Program-made: the position numbers and the translations under genes
From: an uncultured Clostridia bacterium
Lineage (GTDB): Bacteria > Bacillota > Clostridia > Christensenellales > Aristaeellaceae
Direction: 5' to 3'
Assembly (NCBI GenBank): GCA_934662505.1
Contig: CAKUKE010000001.1
Span: 62,001 to 126,000 of the forward strand
DNA length: 64,000 nt
Shown: one piece after another, positions 43,831 to 52,323 of the stretch
Numbering within the stretch: the first letter of the stretch is position 1
How the letters are laid out: every line of letters begins with the position of its first letter
Notes under the pieces: model-generated
Database searches by the model: none
What the model was told of the DNA's origin: nothing
What the model saw: only the letters and a program-made list of their open reading frames with translations

Positions 43831-44055
43831 ATGGAAAAACTGTACCAGGGATTGAAAACGGCGCTGGGGTGCGTTGCGGGTGTTTTTCTGGGCATGAGTC
43901 TTTACCGGTACTGGGATTACCGTGCCCGGCCGGACGTTTTTGCGGCCGGGTCGGCGCCATGGTATACGGGCATATTGATGAACGGATGCTTCACCTTGGG
44001 GATCGCCGCCGTGCTGCTGATCGTCCTGCACATCGTGAAGAAGAAAATCAGGTGA
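43831..44055 (+). CDS. Small membrane protein with two predicted helices, function unknown
   Basis: A 74-residue hydrophobic protein. Helix 1 is about 8-24 (LKTALGCVAGVFLGMSL) and helix 2 about 48-68 (MNGCFTLGIAAVLLIVLHIV), with a polar YRYWDYRARPD loop and a basic tail KKKIR. The ATG at 43831 has GGGAGG just upstream, which fixes the start. It stands alone between the alpha-glucan terminator and a convergent terminator at 44107. I do not recognise a function. Confidence 0.7.
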   Translation: MEKLYQGLKTALGCVAGVFLGMSLYRYWDYRARPDVFAAGSAPWYTGILMNGCFTLGIAAVLLIVLHIVKKKIR

Positions 44056-44106
44056 GCGTTGCGCGCTGCGGAAAGCAGCGGGCAGGAGCGCCGGGCAAAG
44101 GAAAAG

Positions 44107-44141
44107 CCGACCGGCTTATACAGCGGGTCGGTCGTTTTTTT
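44107..44141 (+). terminator. Terminator of the small membrane protein gene
   Basis: CCGACC (44107-44112), 13-nt loop, GGTCGG (44126-44131), then seven T. It overlaps the 3' end of the convergent DUF2975 gene. Confidence 0.6.
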
Positions 44142-44664
44142 CGTGCAGCTCCGCGCCGTAGCGGCAGACCAGCGACAGAACAATCATCATGACCCCCAGC
44201 GTGACGGAGCCGGAGGCGTCCAGATGGAGCGGCGCTGCCTGCGGCAGGGCGCGTACAATGGCGGCCTGAACAATCCCGGCCGCCAACTGAGCGCCGAGGG
44301 GAATGCAGAGGGTCAGAACGCCCAGCCGCATCAGCTCTTTCGCACCGTCCGGGGAAAAGGGCGTACCGCCGGCGAGCATACGTTTGAAGTAATGCATGGC
44401 AAACCGGGAAAGCACGGCTTCTCCGGCGCAGAGGATGGCGCCGACCGCCATGGCGGCGTACAGGGTGCCGACGGTGACGTCCGCTTCGGTAAGAAGGAGG
44501 TGTTCAAGGGTTTCGCCGTTGAACTTCAGCGTTTCAGCGCCCAGCGCCAGACTGAGAACGTCTGCGAGGCAGCCGCAGAAGCCGATGATGCAGAAGATAA
44601 AAACGATTCTGCTGAGGATTCCGCCGAGTTTCGGCAGATTCCGAAGGGTGTGCAGTGTTTTCAT
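44116..44664 (-). CDS. DUF2975-like integral membrane protein
   Basis: A 182-residue protein with four predicted helices: about 18-40 (ILSRIVFIFCIIGFCGCLADV), 64-85, 110-130 and 150-168. The pattern and the FKRMLAGGTPFSPDGAKELMRLGVL cytoplasmic loop fit the DUF2975 family of small Bacillota membrane proteins, often encoded with a small transcription regulator, which is missing here. The start overlaps the stop of the GNAT gene by 4 bp, so the two are translated together. Function unknown. Confidence 0.72.
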   Translation of the reverse strand: MKTLHTLRNLPKLGGILSRIVFIFCIIGFCGCLADVLSLALGAETLKFNGETLEHLLLTEADVTVGTLYAAMAVGAILCAGEAVLSRFAMHYFKRMLAGGTPFSPDGAKELMRLGVLTLCIPLGAQLAAGIVQAAIVRALPQAAPLHLDASGSVTLGVMMIVLSLVCRYGAELHEKNDRPAV

Positions 44665-45203
44665 TGTGCGCGCTTCTTTTCGTTTTTCAGCCGCTGCCAT
44701 TCCGTGCGGCGGATACCGTATACCAACGTCTGCGCGCCCTCGCCGTCTGTGAATTCGTCCAGAAGGGCCATGCCGTTTGACCGAGCGGTGGCGACGGAGG
44801 GGACGTTCGTCTTTTTCATGTAGGAAAACACCGTGCCGAAGGTTGTGTGGGCAAACGTCCAGTCGCGGACGGCGTGGGCGGCCTCGGCGGCGCAGCCCTG
44901 CCGCTGGTGCGCTTTGGCGATGTGATAACCGATTTCCGGCACGATCGTCCCATTTACGGTCTGCATGGTCAGACCGCAGTCGCCGATCATTTCGCCGGTG
45001 GCCTTCAGGCACACCGCCCACAGGCCGAAACCGAATACACGGTAGCGCTCCATGTTCTTGCCGATCCAGTTCCGCACCCGCCCTTCGTCAAAGGTATAGG
45101 GATCATGCTGCATGATGTCCGAATCGGCCAGCACGGTGTACAGCGCGTCAAAATCTTCCGGCGTCATTTCCCGCAGAAAAAGCCGTGGCGTTTCAATAAC
45201 CAT
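44661..45203 (-). CDS. GNAT-family N-acetyltransferase, RimJ/RimL-like
   Basis: A 180-residue acetyl-CoA-dependent acetyltransferase. It begins ETPRLFLREMTPEDFDALY, shows EIGYHIAKAHQRQGCAAEAA (the acetyl-CoA pyrophosphate loop, here Q-R-Q-G-C-A), then SVATARSNGM. This is the RimJ/RimL Acetyltransf_3 pattern. The ATG at 45203 follows AAAGGAG on the minus strand; the longer reading to 45284 lacks a ribosome site. Substrate: ribosomal protein, amine or antibiotic; not decidable. Confidence 0.88.
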   Translation of the reverse strand: MVIETPRLFLREMTPEDFDALYTVLADSDIMQHDPYTFDEGRVRNWIGKNMERYRVFGFGLWAVCLKATGEMIGDCGLTMQTVNGTIVPEIGYHIAKAHQRQGCAAEAAHAVRDWTFAHTTFGTVFSYMKKTNVPSVATARSNGMALLDEFTDGEGAQTLVYGIRRTEWQRLKNEKKRAQ

Positions 45204-45572
45204 GTGGGTCTCCTTTCGTGAGGCGGGGCGCTGGGGTCGTTCCGCCATCATGGGCGATGATAAGAAGGGAAAGACGCGGAGCAAACCGTGCGCTGATCAG
45301 CCGCACTGGCTGACCGACGGGCGCGGCTGCCGGCGCTTCGGAAGCAGAAAAACACACGCTGCCGCTGCTTTGGCAGGGCTGAACCGCTTCAGAACCACGC
45401 TTCAGCATGGCCGCCAACGCGCTGCTTTTGTCATGACACTTCACCCTTCCTGACGAAGCGGCGCTTTTTTTCAGCGGCATTTTCTCCGTTCAATGAACAC
45501 GCGGACAGGACGCGGGACACTGCGCCTGCAGCGCGCGGAGCCTGTTGTTGGCTGATGGGACGGTACGGCGAA
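45204..45572. other. Non-coding gap between the GNAT and DUF3795 genes
   Basis: 369 bp. Apart from the GNAT ribosome site (complement of 45210-45216), nothing definite is seen: short unconvincing ORFs on both strands, no clear terminator stem, no repeats. Confidence 0.5.
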
Positions 45573-45926
45573 TCACCGCGTCTTCTCTGCACGGATTTTT
45601 TTCAACCGGTCTGCCGCCGCCTGATTGCCCGCAGTGATCTGCCCGAGGGTGGCGCAGACGTCCATTTGACTGCAATCAGCGCAGGTGTCCACCGCTTTTT
45701 CCAGGGCGCAGCGGCGGATGGGGCAGAGCGCGTTGCAGAAGGGCGTTTTTGCGCCGCACAGACGGCAGCCGTCGCAGCGGATCATTTCCGGGGTGATGGG
45801 TACGCCGTTGAGGCTTGACCAGAGGGCGGCGGTTCTTTGGCGCAGAGCATCGTCATCTGTTATCGTGGCGATTCGGGCGTCGCAGCTCTCGCAGTCCAGA
45901 CCGCAGAAGGCAATGAAACAGTTCAA
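45573..45926 (-). CDS. DUF3795 cysteine-rich protein
   Basis: A 117-residue protein beginning MNCFIAFCGLDCESC, with further Cys groups CDGCRLCG, FCNALCPIRRC and TCADC. This pattern of about a dozen cysteines is typical of DUF3795, presumed metal- or Fe-S-binding, with no established function. The start is TTG at 45926, 6 nt after GAGGAGG on the minus strand. It probably lies in the same transcription direction as the TetR gene upstream. Confidence 0.82.
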   Translation of the reverse strand: MNCFIAFCGLDCESCDARIATITDDDALRQRTAALWSSLNGVPITPEMIRCDGCRLCGAKTPFCNALCPIRRCALEKAVDTCADCSQMDVCATLGQITAGNQAAADRLKKIRAEKTR

Positions 45927-46159
45927 GGGTTCCTCCTCTCTAACATGACGGGGCGCTATTTGCCGGATTGCAGGCGCTCAATGCTGCAAAAGGTCATGCG
46001 TTCATTGACTGTCAGAACGCCGTTTCTTCTGCGCAGGGCGGGAGAGACGGGCGGGATGAGTATGCCGGCGGCGATGGGAAAGCGCATGCCGGAATCCATC
46101 GGTCGCATCCGCTTGGCGAAGGGGAATTGTTTTTCCATAGGAGCCATTACCGGCGCCGT

Positions 46160-46795
46160 TTATTCCTTTGGCTGCTGCCGGATAAGCGCGCTGAAAACGT
46201 CGTCCCGGTCAAAGCTGCCTGCCGTGAAGCCCGGAATCTCCTTGATGGCCTTGCAGAGGCTGACGCTGAAGCCCGTCAGAATCTGGCCGATCTCCTGCTC
46301 GGAGTAGGGGCAGCCGCCGGTGACGATCAGCGTCGCCAGACTGTGCACCACCAGCCACAGGTCGCGGAAGTAACGGTCGGCGTCTTCCGGGCTGATGTGG
46401 TAAATGGCCTGCAGCGACGGCCGAACGATGGCCTGAGAGCGGCGCATCGCCTCGATCGCGCCGCTGCGGCCGTCGGCTCCTCTGGTGAGGAACAGCAGAC
46501 GGTACAATTCCGGCTCCTCTTTTGCAAAACGGATGTACTGGACGCCGAAGCCGAAAAAGGGGATGGGCTGCCGGAGCCCCTCCGCGGTGTAGCGGTCGTA
46601 CAGGGCCTCGGCGGCGGCGCGAACCGCGCTTCTGACCTCGTCCATACTGCCGAAGCAGGTGAAAATGGGACGGGTGGATATGCCCAGCCCGTCCGCGATG
46701 GCCTTGGCGGTCAGAGCCTCCGCCCCTTTCTGGCGCACGACACGTTCTGCCGCCGCAACAAGTTCGTCTCTGGTGAATTTATTTCTGGGAGCCAT
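46160..46795 (-). CDS. TetR-family transcriptional regulator
   Basis: A 211-residue repressor. The N-terminal TetR HTH (about 5-55) includes FTRDELVAAAERVVRQKG and LTAKAIADGLGISTRPIFT, with C-terminal ligand-binding helices after it. The usual PIY...F is PIF-TCFG here, as in the TetR_C_33/WHG-like group. The ATG at 46795 is chosen because the HTH starts within ten residues; the reading to 46879 crosses the promoter. It is divergent from a broken ABC exporter (47252), whose expression it presumably controlled. A strong promoter with a palindrome lies just upstream. Confidence 0.9.
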   Translation of the reverse strand: MAPRNKFTRDELVAAAERVVRQKGAEALTAKAIADGLGISTRPIFTCFGSMDEVRSAVRAAAEALYDRYTAEGLRQPIPFFGFGVQYIRFAKEEPELYRLLFLTRGADGRSGAIEAMRRSQAIVRPSLQAIYHISPEDADRYFRDLWLVVHSLATLIVTGGCPYSEQEIGQILTGFSVSLCKAIKEIPGFTAGSFDRDDVFSALIRQQPKE

Positions 46796-46830
46796 GAGGG
46801 ACAGCGTCCTTTCATCATGAACATTCAATG

Positions 46831-46879
46831 ATGTGCATTGTACGGTGCACATTATAGCAGGCCAGGCGGCTGGCGTCAA
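46831..46879 (-). promoter_or_regulatory. TetR promoter with overlapping inverted repeat
   Basis: On the minus strand: TTGACG (complement of 46874-46879), 17 bp, TATAAT (complement of 46851-46856). ATGTGCA (46831-46837) and TGCACAT (46846-46852), 8 bp apart, form an inverted repeat over the -10 and start site, a likely self-operator. Confidence 0.7.
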
Positions 46880-47071
46880 GCCTGTTCGGAAAAGGCCGCG
46901 TTTTCAGGCATCGTCCCCCCTGTGCCGCAGGGCGGCGGGGCTGCGGCATTCCGGACGGCGTGAGACGCGGAGGCGCTTTACCCACGACCGGTGTCCCTGT
47001 GCGGACGGTGAAAAAAAGGGCTGGCAGGCGGGATTTTGCTGGCTCTGCGGAATAATTTTGTCTGATTGGAA

Positions 47072-47124
47072 TAGACGGGCGGCGGAAAATACGGTAAAAT
47101 AACATTTGGTTAGATAAAACTAAC
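47072..47124 (+). promoter_or_regulatory. Candidate promoter and palindrome before the ABC exporter remnant
   Basis: TAGACG (47072-47077), 17 bp, TAAAAT (47095-47100). GTTAG (47109-47113) and CTAAC (47120-47124) form a palindrome at the expected start site. The rest of the 46880-47251 gap shows nothing further. Confidence 0.4.
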
Positions 47125-47251
47125 TGCTTGAGAGGCGGGAGCGTGCGGTGGAAAGCTGCGGCGCGGGGAAGCGGGGTCGTCCCCAGAGTCGCAGCGGCGC
47201 TCGTTTCAGGCGGGCGTTCCCGGAGGATCACGCGGAAAAGAGGAGGCAAAA

Positions 47252-48660
47252 ATGAAAACGAAGGAAAAAGGCTGGCTTCAGTCGCTGTTCGCTTATGCGG
47301 AAGGCGAAAAGAAAAGAATGCTCGGTTCGGTGATCCTGTCGGTGGTCAGCGTGACGGCAGGACTTGCGCCGTTTTACTGCATGTACCGGATCATCTGCCT
47401 GTTTGTGGCGGGTACGGCCGACACTGCTGGCATCGTGGGCTGGTGCCTGTGGGCGCTATTGGCTTATGGCGTCAAAATTGCCGCCTTTACCCTGTCCACC
47501 GGCGTCTCCCACCACATGGCCTATCACGTGCTGGAGGGGGTGCGCCTGCGGTTGGCGGATCGCTTTCTGCGCGCGCCCCTGGGCGATGTGGAAAACCACA
47601 CCATCGGCGAAATCAAAAGCATGATGGTGGATAAGATCGAGAATCTGGAGCCGCCGCTGGCGCACATGATGCCGGAAGGCGTGGGGCATGTGGTGCTGCC
47701 CATTGTGAGCATCATTGCGCTTCTGTGCATCGGCTGGCGCTGGCTTCGCTGGTCACCTTTCCCCTTTCCTTTGTCTGCATGGGGCTGACCTTCAAGATCA
47801 GCGGGAAAAACTTTGATACCTGCGACAAGGCCGGCGCGTACATGAACAGCACCATCGTCGAATACATCGAGGGCATTGAGGTCATCAAGGCGTTCGGCTG
47901 TGCAGGCGTATCCTATGAAAAATACGCCAAGGCCATTACGGACTTCCGCACGTTTGTGGTCAAGTGGCTGTCGTCCACCTATCTGACCATGAAATTGAGT
48001 TTCGCCCTGTTTCCCTCCACGCTGATCGGCACCCTCCCCGTAGCGCTGGCGCTGGTTCATAACGGCACCATCACCGCGCCGCTGGCCGCGCTGGCGGTGA
48101 TGCTGTCCATTTCCATGGTCGGTTCGCTGGCCAAGCTGGAGGTGTTTTCCGAAAACATGCGGCAGGTGGGGTTCACGGTCAAGGGTCTGCAGGCGTTTCT
48201 GAAAATGCCAGAACTGCCCCAGCCGAAGGAACGCGCTGCCGTGCAGGGTACCGGCGTGGAACTGAAGGACGTGCGCTTTTCCTATACCGGCAGGGCGGAG
48301 GACGAGGTGCTCCACGGCGTGAACCTGAAGCTGCCGCAGGGCAGCTTTACCGCGCTGGTGGGATCCTCCGGCGGCGGCAAGTCCACGGTGGCGAAGCTGA
48401 TCGCCCGCTTCTGGGACGTTTCCTCGGGCAGCATTGCCATCGGCGGTGTGGACGTCAGGAATATGCCCCTCGACCAGCTTTCGGAATACGTCAGCTTTGT
48501 GACGCAGGATAATTTCCTGTTCCGCTGCTCGCTGATGGAGAACATCCGGCCGCCGCTGAGAAGGCGGATGCCGAAGGGAAAATGCGGCGCAGGCACGGTG
48601 GGAAAAGAAAACCGTCCGCAGTGCGCAGGCGGTCGCTGGAGAGCGTACAATCATCTTTAA
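47252..48660 (+). pseudogene. ABC exporter (fused TMD-NBD), frameshifted and truncated
   Basis: The first frame (47252-47788) encodes the N-terminal transmembrane part, to IVSIIALLCIGW. Homology then continues in another frame from about 47730 (LALASLVTFPLSFVCMGLTF), so a frameshift lies near 47735-47750. The second frame has Walker A GSSGGGKST and the Q-loop VTQDNFLFRCSLMENI. After about 48545 it loses all similarity: no LSGGQ signature, Walker B or H-loop. The usual second half-transporter gene is also missing. It was a TetR-controlled type IV-fold exporter, now inactive. A sequencing error could explain the frameshift but not the missing C-terminal half of the ATPase domain. Confidence 0.85.
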
Positions 48661-48676
48661 AACAATCTTTGTTCAA

Positions 48677-48704
48677 CGTCCGGCAGGTTGCCGGGCGTTT
48701 TTTT
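48677..48704 (+). terminator. Terminator after the ABC exporter remnant
   Basis: CGTCCGGCA (48677-48685), loop GGT, TGCCGGGCG (48689-48697), then seven T. Confidence 0.85.
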
Positions 48705-48732
48705 ACTTCTGTCTTTTGCGCCTTTCATCACG

Positions 48733-48758
48733 AAAAAAGCCCGGTCCGAAGACCGGGA
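48733..48758 (-). terminator. Terminator of the propeller/adaptor operon
   Basis: On the minus strand CCCGGTC, tetraloop TTCG, GACCGGG, then C and six T (complement of 48733-48757). It lies about 60 bp past the last gene. Confidence 0.9.
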
Positions 48759-48819
48759 GCGAGGGGAAAACCCTTGCATGAAGCAAACCGAAGATAAGGA
48801 TACCCTGCGACCGTCGCTG

Positions 48820-50085
48820 TTACCGCTGGGACGCGTCACTGCCGGGACGGTCGGAGCCGCCGGAGACGGCGTCGCCGGCTTGAGAACTGTCGGCGGGAGC
48901 GGCGCTCCAGAAGGGCGGGAAGGTTTCCTTCATCCAGCGGCGGAGGGCGCCGTAGCAGGGCAGCAGCAGCCCGCCGGCCACCGCGCACGCGCCGCACAGC
49001 GCGCCGCGGAAAAAGCGGTATGTCAACAGCTGACTGGAACGGTATTCCACCAGCTTTGTGACCGTCGTGCGGTTTGTCCAGAAGGTGCCGGCGATGTCGG
49101 AGGGCTCCACCGGCACGGCGGGCACCCATTCGGGGAACGTGTAGACGATCTGCAGCGCGTACTGCGCCAGATAGTAGCAGCCGGCCAGCAGAACGGCCAG
49201 CGCGGCGCTGGCACCCAGCACGTACAGTGCGATGCGGGGGGACAGCTGCACCGCAAAGCGAATGCGCAGCCGGTCGCGAATATCTTCCACCGCAGCGCGG
49301 AGACCGATGGTGAAAAAGCGGAAGCCGCATTGCAGCAGAAGCACCCCCAGCACGATCAGCAGCGCCTTGAGGGGCAGGAGGGTGCGGAAGCGTTCCTGCT
49401 GCAGGTTGTAGAAATCGCCCTGCGCGCTCAGCTCGGCCATGCTTTTCTGAAAACTGCTGGCGGCGCCCGTTCCGGGAATAGCCGTTCCCCAGACGGTGAG
49501 AACGTCCATGTCCAGCTGCTGGGCGTCCAGCGCCAGCAGGGGCGCATAGGCGCCGTAGGCTTCCTGCTCGCCGGCGGCGCGGCTGTGGGTCAGAATACCC
49601 GCCACCGTGTAGGTCTGCCCGTCCAGAATGACCTCCCGCCCTACCGGGTCGCCTACGCGGAACAGGGCAATGGCGAGCTGTTCGTCCAGCAGGATGACCC
49701 GGTCGCTGCCGGTCAGCTCCTCAGGGTACAGCCGGCGGCCTGCCACCAGATAACGCTGGGGGAGGGCGGCCTCGCTGCCAAAGAGACCGCTCAGACGGCA
49801 GACGGCGCTTTTGCCGCCTGCCTCTTTCAGCTCGACCCCTGCCTTTTCGGCAGACGCGCCGAGAGCGGACAGGGTGGCGGACCAGTCCTCCTGCTTACTC
49901 TGCAGTTGAAGGAGCAGCTTTTTCATTTCGCTGTCGGGAAGATTGCCCTGCTCGTCCTTTTCCACATGCGAGGCAGGCGCGGGCAGCACGTATTGCAGCC
50001 CGGTCTCCACCTGACCGGTCTGATAGACGCACAGACCGATGACGGCGCAGCACAGGAACAGAGCGACGGCACGCTTAATCGACAT
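48820..50085 (-). CDS. FtsX/MacB_PCD-like permease without a linked ATPase
   Basis: A 421-residue membrane protein. TM1 (about 7-24: ALFLCCAVIGLCVYQTG) is followed by a large extracytoplasmic domain (about 30-235) holding VGREVILDGQTYTVAGIL, which is typical of MacB_PCD, then helices at about 238-256, 285-305 and 355-380. The topology is that of FtsX-fold exporter permeases. The usual coupling motif (TEIGxRxAxGA) is diverged to TIGLRAAVEDIRDRLRIRF, and no ATPase gene is nearby. It overlaps the adaptor gene by 11 bp. It may act with a distant ATPase or have lost transport and serve in sensing (inference). Confidence 0.75.
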   Translation of the reverse strand: MSIKRAVALFLCCAVIGLCVYQTGQVETGLQYVLPAPASHVEKDEQGNLPDSEMKKLLLQLQSKQEDWSATLSALGASAEKAGVELKEAGGKSAVCRLSGLFGSEAALPQRYLVAGRRLYPEELTGSDRVILLDEQLAIALFRVGDPVGREVILDGQTYTVAGILTHSRAAGEQEAYGAYAPLLALDAQQLDMDVLTVWGTAIPGTGAASSFQKSMAELSAQGDFYNLQQERFRTLLPLKALLIVLGVLLLQCGFRFFTIGLRAAVEDIRDRLRIRFAVQLSPRIALYVLGASAALAVLLAGCYYLAQYALQIVYTFPEWVPAVPVEPSDIAGTFWTNRTTVTKLVEYRSSQLLTYRFFRGALCGACAVAGGLLLPCYGALRRWMKETFPPFWSAAPADSSQAGDAVSGGSDRPGSDASQR

Positions 50086-51421
50086 AATCCATCACCGCCT
50101 GCCCGTCCTTGAGCGCCCGGTCTTCCCGGTCGGCGATCTCCACATAGGACAGGTCTTCGGATACGGAGACCACCTGATCCGTCTTTTCCAGCACGGTCAC
50201 CGTGGTTTTGCTCAGCACGTAGCCGCTGCTGTCCAGCAGGCCGCCGTAGCTGCGGTTGACGGTATAGACGTAATAGCTGTCGCCGCCGTCGCTGCGCACA
50301 GCGCTGGCGGGAAGCAGGGTGGTGGATTTGGCCGCCTTATAGGTCAAAACCAGAGCGATGTCGTCGCGGCCAATGAGCCGGGACATGCCGCCGGCGGCCT
50401 TGAGGGTCTTGCTGTCCAGCTTGATGACGGCGTATTTCTTGCCGTCGCCCGTCACCTGCACATCCTCCACCTGCGTGGATGCGCCGCTGTCCTTCAGTTC
50501 GACCTTATTGCCCTTGCTGATGGTCTTGCTGATGGAGGTGATGTCTGCCCGAAGGGAGGGTTCGGCGCTTTCGGCGCTGAGCACATAGGCGGTTTTGCTG
50601 CCGTCATAGGCCTCGCCCTCCTTGACAGCGATTTCCATGACGTAGCCGGCGCGGGGCGCGCGGATGGCCGTCAGGGACGTGTTGAGCGCATCCAGCTCCA
50701 GCATGTCCTGCTGCACCTTGGCGATGTCGCTTTTAAAGCCGTCGATCTTCTTGATATAGTCGAAGGTGGCCTCGCCGACCCGGCCGCTGCCGGTTTTGTA
50801 CAGCAGGCGCAGCTTGGTCGCGCTGGCGTTCATGGCGTCCCGCGCCTGAACGTACACCTGCAGAGCTGCGGCGGTCTTTTCCGGCGCGTCGGTAATGGCG
50901 TCCCACGTGTCTTCCTTGCCCAGGGTATACCCTTCCTCCACGGCGGTGGCCATGACCTGGTATACGGCAACGTAGTAGGCGTCCATGTCGTCCATCAGCT
51001 GGTTATAGAGCACGTTGTGCTCGGAATGCTGCTGCTGACGGATGTGGGCGGCGTATTCCTCGGCCAGCTTACCCACCGCCTCGTCGTACTTGGTCTGCAA
51101 TTCCTTCATTTTGCTGTCATATTCCGTTGCGTAGGCGGTAAAAAGAACGTCGCCTTCTTCCACATACGCGCCCGCCTTGACCCGGATGCGATCCACGGTG
51201 ATGCCCAGCTTGCGGGCTTCGGACACCTTGAAGGACTCGGTATCCTCAAAGTAGATGCTGCCCGTCAGCTGAATCTTCTGTTCCAGTTTGCCCCGGGTGG
51301 CGGTAATGCGCTGCACCTTGGGGGTGGTGATGGTCTGCACCGTGCGGGCAAAGAACATGCACAGGGCGATGACCAGAGCCAGCACCATCAGCCCCTTCAG
51401 TGCCTTTTGTTTTCGCGTCAT
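50075..51421 (-). CDS. HlyD/RND-type membrane-fusion adaptor
   Basis: A 448-residue membrane-anchored adaptor. TM (about 8-28: LKGLMVLALVIALCMFFART) is followed by a barrel-sandwich half (IRVKAGAYVEEGDVLFTAY), a long alpha-helical coiled-coil hairpin (about 100-235, rich in Glu, Lys and Gln), the second half (IRAPRAGYVMEIAVKEGEAY), and beta-barrel domains. This is the HlyD/AcrA layout. It is encoded in a sugar-importer-type operon between the permease (51447) and the FtsX-like protein, which is unusual. The RBS AGAGGGGAG precedes its ATG. Confidence 0.85.
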   Translation of the reverse strand: MTRKQKALKGLMVLALVIALCMFFARTVQTITTPKVQRITATRGKLEQKIQLTGSIYFEDTESFKVSEARKLGITVDRIRVKAGAYVEEGDVLFTAYATEYDSKMKELQTKYDEAVGKLAEEYAAHIRQQQHSEHNVLYNQLMDDMDAYYVAVYQVMATAVEEGYTLGKEDTWDAITDAPEKTAAALQVYVQARDAMNASATKLRLLYKTGSGRVGEATFDYIKKIDGFKSDIAKVQQDMLELDALNTSLTAIRAPRAGYVMEIAVKEGEAYDGSKTAYVLSAESAEPSLRADITSISKTISKGNKVELKDSGASTQVEDVQVTGDGKKYAVIKLDSKTLKAAGGMSRLIGRDDIALVLTYKAAKSTTLLPASAVRSDGGDSYYVYTVNRSYGGLLDSSGYVLSKTTVTVLEKTDQVVSVSEDLSYVEIADREDRALKDGQAVMDYVD

Positions 51422-51446
51422 AGAAAAATTGCGCTCCCCTCTGTGA

Positions 51447-52313
51447 TTACTTCAGTTCGCTGAGCTGGATGCCCAGCAGGATGTCTTCCTGGAAATAGCG
51501 GTAGATCAGCAGCGCGGGCAGGATGTAGAGCGCCGCGCCTGCAAAGGCGATCTCGCTGTTGTCGGTGCTGATCTGGTTGAACATGACCGACAGGGGCATT
51601 TTGCTCTGAGAGCCGCCCAGATAGATCAGCGGCTGCTCCACCAGATTCCAGCAGTCCGCAAAGGAAAGGGCGACCGCTGCGCCGATCACAGGGCGGCACA
51701 CGGGCAGCACCACGTGCACAAAGCTCCGCACCGTGCCGGCGCCGTCGATCATGCCGGCCTCCAGCAGCTCGTTGGGCAGGCCGATCATGTACTGACGCAG
51801 CAGGAAAATGTAGAAGGGGGATACCATCATGGGCAGCGTCACCGCCCAGGAAGTGCCCATCAGCCCCAGCTGCCGCATGGTGATGACGCTGGGCGCCATG
51901 GTGACCTGAAAGGGCAGCAGCATGAGCATCAGGACGAAAAAGAAGATCAGATCCCGCCCGTGAAAGCGGAAGCGACTCAGCGCATAGGCCGTCATGGGAA
52001 TGAGCAGCGCCTGCCCCAGCAGGATGGTCGCCGTGTACCGGGCAGAGTTGACAAACAGCTGCAGGTACATGGGCTTTTCAATGAGGATGGTGTAATACTG
52101 CCGCAGCGATACCTGCGCGGGGGACAGCAGCAGCGGGAGCCAATGCGTTTCGTCGTAGTTGTTCCGACCGGCCAGATAGGTCTTGATTTCGGCGGGTGGG
52201 AAAAAGGAATACAGGAAGGTCAGCACAATGGGAGCCAGCATGACGGCGCAGATGAGACAGAGCACCGCAAAGCACAGAACCCGGCCGGGACGCAGATGCA
52301 GTTTGTGTTTCAT
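51447..52313 (-). CDS. Sugar ABC permease, MalG-like (propeller operon)
   Basis: A 288-residue permease with six helices (first: VLCFAVLCLICAVMLAPIV). The EAA motif is LLEAGMIDGAGTVRSFVHV. Contacts such as VTMAPSVITMRQLGLMGTSW occur in CUT1 permeases. It lies 10 bp downstream of its partner permease. The C-terminal YFQEDILLGIQLSELK is typical of the branch. No linked ATPase. Confidence 0.9.
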   Translation of the reverse strand: MKHKLHLRPGRVLCFAVLCLICAVMLAPIVLTFLYSFFPPAEIKTYLAGRNNYDETHWLPLLLSPAQVSLRQYYTILIEKPMYLQLFVNSARYTATILLGQALLIPMTAYALSRFRFHGRDLIFFFVLMLMLLPFQVTMAPSVITMRQLGLMGTSWAVTLPMMVSPFYIFLLRQYMIGLPNELLEAGMIDGAGTVRSFVHVVLPVCRPVIGAAVALSFADCWNLVEQPLIYLGGSQSKMPLSVMFNQISTDNSEIAFAGAALYILPALLIYRYFQEDILLGIQLSELK

Positions 52314-52323
52314 GCCGCCCTCC

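Noticed and set aside
45956..46147. A 63-codon minus-strand frame between the TetR and DUF3795 genes
   Set aside because: No family resemblance, no well-placed ribosome site (AAGGAA is about 16 nt away), and it sits in a short gap; it cannot be supported.
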